Source: Methanosarcinaceae archaeon
GTDB lineage: Archaea > Halobacteriota > Methanosarcinia > Methanosarcinales > Methanosarcinaceae
Reading direction: 5' to 3'
Assembly: GCA_028690255.1 (NCBI GenBank)
Contig: JAQVBP010000013.1
Location: forward strand, 1-30,745
DNA length: 30,745 bases
Positions 8,341 to 15,075 of the stretch are shown piece after piece. How positions within the stretch are numbered: position 1 is the first letter of the stretch; every line of letters begins with the position of its first letter. Below the pieces are notes generated by a model. The model was not told where the DNA came from, did not search any database, and was given only the letters and a program-made list of their open reading frames with translations. The translations under genes were made by a program, and so were the position numbers.

Positions 8341-8502
8341 ATGGTAGATGCAAAATATATAGGACTTATAGTTTTAGCAGTATTTTCAGGATCGATGCTT
8401 GTATACACATGGTTATCCATGTACAATAGATTTGATTATGGTGTAATGTTCTATGCAGCACTTCTTATATTCTCTTTTTCTCTGATGCTGCTCAAAAAAT
8501 GA
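8341..8502 (+). CDS. 53-residue two-helix membrane protein, last gene of archaellum operon
   Basis: A short frame, ATG to TGA, encoding a small protein with two hydrophobic segments (about residues 7-23 and 36-50), joined by a loop containing YNRFDYG and ending in LLKK. A GAGTGATG ribosome site stands just upstream, and the gene is 25 bases after the 299-residue membrane protein and before a GC-rich hairpin, so it fits as the final gene of the operon. No family was recognised. The twin-helix pattern, ribosome site and spacing support a real gene; function is unknown. Confidence 0.65.
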   Translation: MVDAKYIGLIVLAVFSGSMLVYTWLSMYNRFDYGVMFYAALLIFSFSLMLLKK

Positions 8503-8527
8503 AACTATTATATGTTTGAAAAAAGGG

Positions 8528-8549
8528 TCCGGGGTCTGAAGGCCCCGGA
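8528..8549. terminator. GC-rich hairpin between convergent genes
   Basis: A nine-pair stem TCCGGGGTC / GGCCCCGGA (one T-G pair) closes a TGAA tetraloop. It sits between the end of the archaellum operon and the stop of the convergent small gene, so it may act on both strands; the minus-strand side reads into a run of T (from AAAAAA at about 8519-8524). Confidence 0.6.
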
Positions 8550-8554
8550 AACAC

Positions 8555-8773
8555 TCAGTCTATGTGGAATAAACCTTCTTTGGCTTTATTCAATAAGTCG
8601 TTTGCCTCTTCAACTGTTTTTGCAGCTTCAAAGATGTTCTCGGAAGCTTCCAGAAAACCGTCTTTTTTTGCTCTTTCTGCCCATTCCCTAAAACTGTTAA
8701 TATGGCTTTCGTTATGTTCTACCCAGTGGTCAATCAGGTGTGAAAGTTTTTTATTGTCCAGTTCTTCAGTCAT
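8555..8773 (-). CDS. Small acidic helical protein, unrecognised
   Basis: 72 residues from the ATG at 8773, which has GAGGA eight bases upstream; longer in-frame starts at 8779 and 8806 are disfavoured, the latter because it lies on the predicted TATA box. The sequence starts MTEELDNKKLSHLIDHWVEH and is almost entirely predicted helix, with His residues spaced in the first helix (HLIDHWVEHNESH) followed by FREWAERAKKDG. Such His/Glu/Trp patterns occur in small cytosolic metal- or cofactor-related methanogen proteins, but I do not recognise this one securely. It is monocistronic, convergent with the archaellum operon, and preceded by a degenerate tandem repeat. Confidence 0.75.
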   Translation of the reverse strand: MTEELDNKKLSHLIDHWVEHNESHINSFREWAERAKKDGFLEASENIFEAAKTVEEANDLLNKAKEGLFHID

Positions 8774-8800
8774 AAACATTTCCTCTTGATTATATATGGA

Positions 8801-8924
8801 ACTCATTGTATAAATTTCCTATGCGTGACCAGACTTATTGTATAAATGCACCTTGTTTGGGGAGACTCATTGCATTAATTTTACCTATCTGGCGGGGATC
8901 ATTGATAAATTTCCTATACGTGAA
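8801..8924. repeat. Four degenerate tandem units of about 32 bp at a promoter
   Basis: Units begin near 8801, 8832, 8864 and 8897, with the shared core ACTCATTGTATAAATTTCCTAT (variants ACTTATTGTATAAAT, ACTCATTGCATTAAT, ATCATTGATAAATTTCCTAT). On the minus strand each reads as a BRE/TATA-like GGAAATTTATACA. The first unit lies at the right distance (about 35 bases) upstream of the ATG at 8773 to be its promoter. The others could be upstream operators or decayed promoter duplications. Confidence 0.6.
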
Positions 8925-9097
8925 AATTCCCAGGCTCGACTGTAAAATTCGAGAACCGGTTCCCAGCTATTTTGAAGAAATTGAATGGATGAAAGTTACT
9001 TAAAAAACGTATATGATATTCTGCAAATAACAGGCACAAAAAAGAAAGTATTCACGACACTTTCATTCTAAAGTTAAGGTAGAGAAAAAGTGGAAAA
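8925..9097. other. Non-coding gap, no clear feature
   Basis: A/T-rich stretch between the repeat array and the terminator-like hairpin of the dehydratase gene. One small self-complementary segment (ACTTTCATTCTAAAGT, near 9059) was seen. No gene with a ribosome site or recognisable product was found. Confidence 0.4.
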
Positions 9098-9115
9098 GGA
9101 GGTGGATGGCCCTCC
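9098..9115 (-). terminator. Weak hairpin after the dehydratase gene
   Basis: GGAGG and CCTCC, eight bases apart, form a stem 26 bases after the stop, followed on the minus strand by TTTTCC and a further T run. This is a plausible but short terminator. Confidence 0.4.
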
Positions 9116-9141
9116 AATTAAAACAAGCCTGTCTAATTAAT

Positions 9142-10383
9142 TCAGACCGTTCTCGGGTCCGTAATTTCTCCGGTCAGGGCCGAGGCTGCGGCCGTTGCGG
9201 GAGAGCCCAGGTAAATGAAACCTCCTTTTCCCATCCTGCCCCGGAAGTTCCGATTAGCGGTGGAGAGGCAGACTTCGCCTTCCCCGATCACTCCCTGGTG
9301 AGCCCCGAGGCAGGGCCCGCAGCCCGGAGTTGAGGGAGTTACGCCGGCTTTCAGGAGGGTCTGCATGGTCCCATTCTCGATTGCAGCCAGGAGAATAGAA
9401 CGGGAAGCCGGGATTACAATGGTGCGGACCGCGACCTTTTTCCCTTTCAGGACCTCGGCTGCCACCTCCAGGTCTTCAAGCCTTCCGTTCGTACAGGTCC
9501 CTATAAAGACCTGGTCAAGGTGCGTGCCTTCGAGCTCGCTCACGGGTTTGACGTTGTCCACCTGGTGGGGGCAGGCTACCTGGGGCTCGATATCCGCGGC
9601 GTCATAGCTGACTTCCTGCACGTAAGAGGCATCGGAATCGGCATAAACCGCTTCATAGGAATTTGCAGCCCTTCCCTTCAGGAAATCGAAAGTCTTTTCG
9701 TCCGGGGGCACGATCCCGGTCTTTGCCCCCATCTCGATTGCCATATTGCAGAGCGTCATCCGGCCCGACATGGAAAGTTCTTCGATAGCGTTTCCGTAAA
9801 ACTCGACGGCCTTATAGGTAGCTCCCGCAATCCCGGTCTTTCCGATCAGGTAAAGGGTCAGGTCTTTTGCATGGACTCCTTTTGCAAGGCTTCCTTCCAC
9901 AGTCATCCTGATACTTTCCGGCACCCTGAACCAGAGTTTTCCAGAAGCAAAAATCTCGGCCATGTCCGTGGCCCCGACGCCTGTCGCAAAAGCCCCGAAG
10001 GCCCCGTAAGTGCAGGAATGGGAGTCGGCCCCAACGATAAGTTTCCCGGGCATTGCAAACCCTTTTTCCGGCAGGACCTGGTGGCAGATGCCTTCTCCCA
10101 CCTCGTAGAAATTGGGGATTTGCTGCTCCTTAATCCAGTCCCGGATCTCGTGCTGCAAGCCTGCCGAGGTCTCGGTGTTTGCAGGAGCGATGTGGTCAAA
10201 GGGAATTACGATCCTTTCAGGGTCCCAGACCTTTTCGACCTCCATTTCCTTAAAAGACTTTACCGCAAGGACGGACGTCCCGTCATGCGCCATTGCGTAG
10301 TCCACGTTTGCAAGCACGAAATCGTTTGCTTTCGCCTCCTTTCCGACGGCCCTGGCAAATATTTTCTCACTGATAGTTCCCAA
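9142..10383 (-). CDS. leuC: 3-isopropylmalate / homoaconitate dehydratase large subunit
   Basis: Aconitase-family [4Fe-4S] hydro-lyase subunit, 413 residues, the usual size of the archaeal LeuC/HACN group. It carries the family signatures DHIAPAN near residue 64, GADSHSCTYGAFGAFATGVG near 118, and the cluster cysteines in GTCTNGR (about 296) and GCGPCLGAH (about 353 and 356), ending in GKGGFIYLGSPATAAASALTG. In leucine synthesis it isomerises isopropylmalate; in methanogens a paralogue (HACN) works on homoaconitate and longer analogues in coenzyme B biosynthesis. The large subunit alone does not decide between them, because substrate choice depends on a loop of the small subunit, which is not in this window. 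The start is a TTG with GAGGAG eight bases upstream. No leuD/hacB neighbour is present. Confidence 0.92.
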   Translation of the reverse strand: MGTISEKIFARAVGKEAKANDFVLANVDYAMAHDGTSVLAVKSFKEMEVEKVWDPERIVIPFDHIAPANTETSAGLQHEIRDWIKEQQIPNFYEVGEGICHQVLPEKGFAMPGKLIVGADSHSCTYGAFGAFATGVGATDMAEIFASGKLWFRVPESIRMTVEGSLAKGVHAKDLTLYLIGKTGIAGATYKAVEFYGNAIEELSMSGRMTLCNMAIEMGAKTGIVPPDEKTFDFLKGRAANSYEAVYADSDASYVQEVSYDAADIEPQVACPHQVDNVKPVSELEGTHLDQVFIGTCTNGRLEDLEVAAEVLKGKKVAVRTIVIPASRSILLAAIENGTMQTLLKAGVTPSTPGCGPCLGAHQGVIGEGEVCLSTANRNFRGRMGKGGFIYLGSPATAAASALTGEITDPRTV

Positions 10384-10862
10384 AAGTAAGTCTCCTCTGT
10401 GATGGATGGATGATAGTGAATGAGGGTTTGAAAGTGAATGAAAGTAAAAGTGAATTTAAGGTTTACTGAACCAGAAATTAAGATTTCTGAATTCACAGTA
10501 CTGAGATATAAATAATTAACTTCTTCATCTTTAAACTTTTTTTGAACACGGGTTGAATAGTTTTATGTGTTTGTTGACATATAATACTAAACAATATTCG
10601 GATATCACAAAGTGTCATCAGATTGCCTAAAAAATGGTAAAACGAGGGCCAATTCATTTTCGGTGGGTTTTAGCTCAACCAATAACAAAAAAGCAACAGA
10701 TCTGCCAGTTCTTTTTCAGGCAACTTTTCAAATAAACTGTGAAAACCGGGGGAGGAATTCATGAAAGGTTTAATTTTTCACAAAAGGATCTGTAAGGCTC
10801 TCTGATCAGGTAATGAATATTTTCTGTATTTTTGATCTTTTGAAGATGGGGGTGTATATTTG
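10384..10862. promoter_or_regulatory. Divergent intergenic region between dehydratase and LVIVD genes
   Basis: Nothing coding beyond a 14-codon frame (separate entry). On the minus strand a TATA-like TTATTTATATC near 10507-10517 would give the dehydratase a leader of about 100 bases containing a perfect 7-bp hairpin (CAGAAAT, loop CTTA, ATTTCTG) at 10472-10489. On the plus strand ACATATAATA near 10578 could serve the surface-protein gene, again with a long leader. Both promoters are tentative. Confidence 0.45.
10761..10805 (+). CDS. 14-codon leader frame before the LVIVD protein
   Basis: ATG with a strong GGGGGAGG site six bases upstream opens MKGLIFHKRICKAL and then TGA, 57 bases before the surface-protein start. 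The ribosome site is far better than expected by chance, so this may be a translated leader peptide; there is no other support. Confidence 0.3.
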   Translation: MKGLIFHKRICKAL

Positions 10863-13142
10863 ATGAAAATAAATCGAAAAATAATTTGTTTCCCTTTTCT
10901 TATTGTTTTTCTGGCGGTGAGTACAGGGGCGGCAATAGCTGATGATGTCAATGTGGAATTCGTCAGTCACTTCGGAGGGGATGTTTGCGATGTTGCTGTA
11001 GCCGGGAATTGTGCATATATCGGGGAGGGGCAGGACCTTATAATACTGGATATCAGTGATACTACTAACCCTGCGGAAATTGGGAGGTTAGTTACTCCAT
11101 CAGTTATAGCAAATATTGCTGTATCGGGTAATTATGTATACATAACTGATGCCCACACTGGGCTGTTTATTGCGGATATCAGCGAACCCACAAAACCAAT
11201 ACTTTCAGGCAGTTATAATACAACTGGTGATGTACTGGATGTTGCTGTAGAAGGCAATTATGCTTACATAGCCAGTGACAGCGGTCTTTTGATTGTTGAT
11301 ATTAGCAGTTCCTCATCACCAGCCCTTGCAGGCATTTTTAATACTTCTGGTTATGCAAATAGTGTTTTTGTGGAAGGCAATTATGCTTACATAGCCAGTG
11401 ACAGCGGTCTTTTGATTGTTGATATTAGCAGTTCCTCATCACCAGCCCTTGCAGGCATTTTTGAGACTTCTGATTCTGCAAATAGTGTTGTTGTGGAAGG
11501 CAATTATGCTTACATAGTCAGTGACATTGGCCTTGTGCTTGTGGATATAAGCATACCCTCGGCGCCAATACGTGCAGGCATCTTTGATACTTTAGGGGCA
11601 TATAGTGTTGCTGTGGAAGGCAATTATGCTTATATGGTCTCTGGTAACTATGGTCTTGCGATTGTGGATATAAGCAAATCCTCAGCGCCAACCCTTGCTG
11701 GTATCTATGACGTTGTTTGGGGAAACAGGGTTGTTGTGGAAGGCAATTATGCCTATGCAATCAGTGAAGGAGGGCTTGATATTGTGGATATAAGCAGGCC
11801 CTTTGCACTAACATTTGCAGGCAGTTATGATACTTCTGGTTCTGCAAACAGTGTTGCGGTGGAAGGCAATTATGTCTATGTGGGCTATTTTGGCAACGGT
11901 CTTGTGATTGAGGATATAAGTTACCCATCGGCACCAGCAATTGCAGGCAGCTTTGACATTTATTGGTTTGCAGAGAGTATTGCTGTGAAAGATAATTATG
12001 CCTATGTAGCCAATGGAGGGAATGATCTTATGATCATGGATATAAGCAAGCCCTCAGATCCAGCAATTGCAGGAATCATTGATATTTCTGGTTGGGCAAA
12101 TAGTGTCACTGTAAAAGACAATTATGCCTATGTAGCCGGTGGTGGCAATGGTCTTGTGATTGTGAATGTAAGCAGGCCCTCAGCGCCAACACTTGCAGGC
12201 CGCTTTAATACTTCTGGTAGGGCAGAGGGTCTTGCTGTGAAAGGCAATTATGCCTATGTAATCGAGGATCATGATTGTCTTGTGATTGTGGATATAAGCA
12301 AGCCCTCAGCGCCAACACTTGCAGGTCACTTAAATATTTCTGATTGGGCAGGGGGCCTTGCTGTGGAAGACAATTATGCCTATGTTACCGATGGTGACAA
12401 TGGTCTCCTGATTGTGGACGTCAGCAAGCCCTCGGCACCAACACTTGCAGGCCGCTTTAATACTTCTGGTTGGGCAGAGGGTCTTGCTGTGAAAGGCAAT
12501 TATGCCTATGTAGCCGATGGCTATAATGGTCTTTTGATTGTGGATATCAGCAGGCCCTCGGCACCAACACTTGCAGGCAGTTTTGATACTGCCGGTTGGG
12601 CAGAGGATGTTGTTGTGAAGGGCAACTATGCCTATGTAATCGATAGTGGTAATGGTATTGTGATTTTGCACACAGATGTGCAGTTGGGATCAAACAATCT
12701 GCCAGAAGCTACAATCTCGTTAGTTTCTCCTAAGCTTGCTATTGTTGGTGATTCAGTATCTTTCTCAGGAATAGGTACTGACACCGATGGGACTATCACT
12801 GCTTACAACTGGAGGTCCAGTATTGACGGATCGTTAAACATTGGTGCCAGTTTCACAACCACCACCCTGTCCCCGGGAACACATACCATCTACTTCAAGG
12901 TTCAGGACGATGATGGGGCCTGGTCCGGGGAAGTTTCATCCGAACTTACCATAAAAAACCAGACTTCGGACTGGAATCCCTGGGATGACCCGCAATCAGA
13001 AGCAGGAAATACGGTATCAACATCCGAACTTCAGGAAGCCATAAACTGCTGGTTAAGAGGCATATGCGCCCCCGTAACCGGTTCAGATATTTCAATGGAG
13101 AGGCTGCATGAAGTGATCTATTTATGGAAAAATGGGCCGTAA
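10863..13142 (+). CDS. Secreted LVIVD-repeat beta-propeller surface protein with PKD-like domain and dockerin-like tail
   Basis: 759 residues from the ATG after a TTG at 10860. A Sec signal peptide (KRxxx core KIICFPFLIVFLAVSTGAAIA) should be cut before DDVNV. Residues about 30-605 are 14 repeats of about 41-43 residues with the consensus AVEGNYAYVA...LVIVDISxPSAPTLAGxF, the LVIVD repeat; 14 is enough for two seven-bladed propellers. Residues about 613-699 are a PKD-like domain (GDSVSFSGIGTDTDGTI, HTIYFKVQDDDGAWS). The last 60 residues (WNPWDDPQSE, STSELQEAINCWL, SMERLHEVIYLWKNG) form two paired helices like the dockerin-like tails of Methanosarcina surface proteins. It is likely extracellular, in adhesion or protein-protein contact. 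No C-terminal membrane anchor is present. It is followed by a strong hairpin terminator. Confidence 0.9.
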   Translation: MKINRKIICFPFLIVFLAVSTGAAIADDVNVEFVSHFGGDVCDVAVAGNCAYIGEGQDLIILDISDTTNPAEIGRLVTPSVIANIAVSGNYVYITDAHTGLFIADISEPTKPILSGSYNTTGDVLDVAVEGNYAYIASDSGLLIVDISSSSSPALAGIFNTSGYANSVFVEGNYAYIASDSGLLIVDISSSSSPALAGIFETSDSANSVVVEGNYAYIVSDIGLVLVDISIPSAPIRAGIFDTLGAYSVAVEGNYAYMVSGNYGLAIVDISKSSAPTLAGIYDVVWGNRVVVEGNYAYAISEGGLDIVDISRPFALTFAGSYDTSGSANSVAVEGNYVYVGYFGNGLVIEDISYPSAPAIAGSFDIYWFAESIAVKDNYAYVANGGNDLMIMDISKPSDPAIAGIIDISGWANSVTVKDNYAYVAGGGNGLVIVNVSRPSAPTLAGRFNTSGRAEGLAVKGNYAYVIEDHDCLVIVDISKPSAPTLAGHLNISDWAGGLAVEDNYAYVTDGDNGLLIVDVSKPSAPTLAGRFNTSGWAEGLAVKGNYAYVADGYNGLLIVDISRPSAPTLAGSFDTAGWAEDVVVKGNYAYVIDSGNGIVILHTDVQLGSNNLPEATISLVSPKLAIVGDSVSFSGIGTDTDGTITAYNWRSSIDGSLNIGASFTTTTLSPGTHTIYFKVQDDDGAWSGEVSSELTIKNQTSDWNPWDDPQSEAGNTVSTSELQEAINCWLRGICAPVTGSDISMERLHEVIYLWKNGP
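11250..11462 (+). repeat. 90-bp perfect direct repeat (two LVIVD blades)
   Basis: Bases 11250-11339 are identical to 11373-11462, a spacing of 123 bases (41 codons). The other blades differ at many positions, so these two units reflect a recent in-frame duplication or gene conversion. Confidence 0.9.
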
Positions 13143-13204
13143 AGAAATCTTAACCAGCTTTCAAAACAAATTTTTACCTGTGTATATTTATGATGTGAGC
13201 ATGT

Positions 13205-13226
13205 CATTTCCGGTTTTCCGGAAATG
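13205..13226 (+). terminator. Terminator hairpin of the LVIVD gene
   Basis: A perfect nine-pair stem CATTTCCGG / CCGGAAATG with a TTTT loop is followed by CTTCCCTTTTTT. It lies about 60 bases after the stop codon. Confidence 0.7.
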
Positions 13227-13241
13227 CTTCCCTTTTTTGGT

Positions 13242-13306
13242 ATGAAAGTACCTGCGTACTTTCATTATTTGTACCTGTAATTCGGGAATTTCATGTACGT
13301 TTTTTC
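13242..13306 (+). repeat. Structured intergenic element, copy 1 (two hairpins and T run)
   Basis: A perfect 10-bp stem (ATGAAAGTAC, loop CTGC, complement), then ATTTGTACCTGT, a small hairpin AATT-CGGG-AATT, CATGTACG and a T6 run. A second copy with the same layout lies at 26125-26191. In the second hairpin the closing A-T pair of this copy is T-A in the other, which suggests the fold is conserved. It may be a small RNA, a terminator or a mobile remnant. Confidence 0.65.
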
Positions 13307-13315
13307 CGGAAAAAA
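13300..13315. terminator. Bidirectional terminator-like palindrome
   Basis: TTTTTTCCGGAAAAAA is a perfect 16-base palindrome, giving a T run on each strand, between the convergent LVIVD and hdrB genes. With a two-step loop it folds poorly, so the T runs themselves may be what matters, acting with the hairpins to its left. Confidence 0.5.
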
Positions 13316-13356
13316 CCCGGGGCCCCTAAAAAAGATATTCAGATTTTCCGAAAATT

Positions 13357-14301
13357 TCAAATTATCCCGTACTTTTCAAGAAAATTTTCAAGTGGTACGG
13401 AATGGGTCTGGAGTCCGCAGACTTTGTAGGGGTCCGCCCCGAGGGCCAGGGCCGCAAACTGGGCGATGTTCATGTGCACGAAATCGTATTCGCTCCCGAA
13501 TTCCTTTTCGATAACGGGCTGGCAGCGGTCGTACTGGATATGACAGTTCGGGCACATATGGAGCAGGAGTTCGACCCCCGCTTTTCTCAGGCTTTCGAGT
13601 TTCGTTTGCGTGACCTTGAGGGAAGTGTCCTTATGAATATGGAGCTGGGCAAAACCCATACCACAGGTCAGGGACCGGTCCTCGTACCAGCGCAGCATGT
13701 CCGCCCCGCAGGCCCCGGCCACCCCGTCGATGAGCCGGGGGTTTTCAGGGTTGCCTATCATGTCCTCGGGCCTGAACTTGTAATAATGACAGGCATGGTG
13801 GGCTGCAGCTTTCAGGCCGGAGAAGTCAACCTCGGTCATTTCGGTGAGCAGTTCTTTTTTGCTGAAAATGACCTCAAGCACGTGGAAAATGTTAGTTCTT
13901 TCATCCAGGTCTCCTTTTGCATAGACCAGGTCCTCAAGGCCCTTTTCCCGGAAAACCGAATTGACCTGGGCTCTGACCTCCTCGTTTCCGTTGAGCAGTT
14001 CACAGGCTTCTTTGTTAATAGCGTAACAGGTCGAGCACATACAGGCAATATTTGGGTAGCCGCATTTCCTGGCAACGGCAAAGTTCCGGGCGGCTATTGC
14101 CGTTGTCGTGAGCTGCCCGTAAAGGTCCACGTAATGCCCGATACCGGTGCAGCAGGACTGCTCCTCACTTACGAAATAATCTATGCCCAGCCGGTCGAAT
14201 AAGTACTTTGTGGCCTTTTCTATGCCAGGGTACTCCTGAGACACCATGCAGCTCTTAAACAATAAGAGCTTCCGGTCCGGAATATCTTCCATTTTTTTCA
14301 A
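13357..14301 (-). CDS. hdrB: Heterodisulfide reductase subunit B (HdrB) homologue
   Basis: Catalytic subunit type that binds two non-cubane [4Fe-4S] clusters and reduces the CoM-S-S-CoB heterodisulfide in soluble HdrABC complexes. 314 residues with two CCG domains: the first with FKSCMVSQEYPG, QSCCTGIGHY and CMCSTC; the second with HACHYYK, AGACGADM, TCGMGFAQ and HMCPNCHIQYD. The cysteine content fits both clusters. The preferred start is TTG 14301, nine bases from a GAGG site; the ATG at 14292 is the alternative. It overlaps the 3' end of hdrC by 47 bases and is last in the hdrA-hdrC-hdrB order. It resembles the soluble-type paralogue (HdrA2B2C2) of Methanosarcina rather than membrane-bound HdrDE. 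Confidence 0.93.
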   Translation of the reverse strand: MKKMEDIPDRKLLLFKSCMVSQEYPGIEKATKYLFDRLGIDYFVSEEQSCCTGIGHYVDLYGQLTTTAIAARNFAVARKCGYPNIACMCSTCYAINKEACELLNGNEEVRAQVNSVFREKGLEDLVYAKGDLDERTNIFHVLEVIFSKKELLTEMTEVDFSGLKAAAHHACHYYKFRPEDMIGNPENPRLIDGVAGACGADMLRWYEDRSLTCGMGFAQLHIHKDTSLKVTQTKLESLRKAGVELLLHMCPNCHIQYDRCQPVIEKEFGSEYDFVHMNIAQFAALALGADPYKVCGLQTHSVPLENFLEKYGII

Positions 14302-14980
14302 GGTTTATATCCTCACTTTTGTTTTTTCCAGGGATAGCATTAAGGAATTTATTTTCTTCAATCCCCTCCGAAGCTCCGGATTCTTTCAGCCGGGCTCTCA
14401 GGCTTTCAGCCCTTTCGAAATGCCCGGTCCCTTCAAGAATACTCCGGATTTCTTTTCGCTCGTCCCTTATATCGAGTGAGCCGAGTCCGAGTTCTGCCCG
14501 GATAGCCGGAAGGTCCCTTTTGAATTCGACCCAGCTGCTTCCGAGAGCCTCTGCCATTTTTCCCAGGTAGTGTTCCGGGACCTGGCTTATCCCGTGGGCT
14601 GCAAAGAACTCTCCGAGCCCCAGGAAATGCTCCATGTTCTCAAGCCCTATTCCTTCGTTCAGGGCCAGCTGCCTGAGCACCTGGACAAGCTTTGCAGGGC
14701 TGTTGTTTCTCGGACAGCGGAGCTGGCAGGTATAACAGTAAAAACAGTTCCAGAGGGTTTCGTCCTCAAGCACACCCCGGTCGTTTTCAAGCACCCTTTT
14801 TACAAGCAGGCGCGGGTTGTAGGCCGTAAAACGGGCCGCGGGACAGGAGGCGGTGCAGGCTCCGCACTGGATGCAGCGGTCAAGCCCGAGAGAATCTGGA
14901 GTCCGGATGCTGGCCTTTATGGTCTCTGCAAGGCTTTTGCCCGCCGGGGTGTCGTATTCGTCAATCTGGATCAGTGTCAT
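14255..14980 (-). CDS. hdrC: Heterodisulfide reductase subunit C (HdrC) homologue
   Basis: Iron-sulfur electron carrier between HdrA and HdrB. 241 residues, longer than typical HdrC (about 185-200) because of a charged C-terminal extension after residue 190. It has two [4Fe-4S] motifs: CIQCGACTASCP near residue 36 and CFYCYTCQLRCP near 79, followed by the helical domain typical of HdrC (PAKLVQVLRQLALNEGI, FFAAHGISQVPEHY). The C-terminal coding end overlaps hdrB out of frame, so the two are translationally coupled. It lies 95 bases after hdrA; that gap holds two direct copies of a 23-base segment (near 15007 and 15037). Very confident. Confidence 0.93.
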   Translation of the reverse strand: MTLIQIDEYDTPAGKSLAETIKASIRTPDSLGLDRCIQCGACTASCPAARFTAYNPRLLVKRVLENDRGVLEDETLWNCFYCYTCQLRCPRNNSPAKLVQVLRQLALNEGIGLENMEHFLGLGEFFAAHGISQVPEHYLGKMAEALGSSWVEFKRDLPAIRAELGLGSLDIRDERKEIRSILEGTGHFERAESLRARLKESGASEGIEENKFLNAIPGKNKSEDINLEKNGRYSGPEALIV

Positions 14981-15006
14981 TTCCTCATATCTCCCGGTTT
15001 TATTCC

Positions 15007-15059
15007 GATTATTCCGTGATATCTTTCGGAATTTCAGATTATTCCATGATATCTTCCGT
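15007..15059. repeat. Short direct repeat in the hdrA-hdrC gap
   Basis: GATTATTCCGTGATATCTTT and GATTATTCCATGATATCTTC recur with a 30-base period. They fill the untranslated spacer between hdrA and hdrC; no function is evident. Confidence 0.6.
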
Positions 15060-15075
15060 TACTCCGGTTATTCCT

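Noticed and set aside
8806..9003. 65-codon plus-strand frame
   Set aside because: It is made of the degenerate 32-bp repeat array and has no ribosome site.
9520..10389. Long plus-strand frames opposite the dehydratase gene
   Set aside because: They are antisense shadows of a well-supported aconitase-family gene, have no ribosome site and no recognisable protein features.
13402..14202. 266-codon plus-strand frame opposite hdrB
   Set aside because: Antisense to HdrB with all its CCG motifs; no ribosome site.
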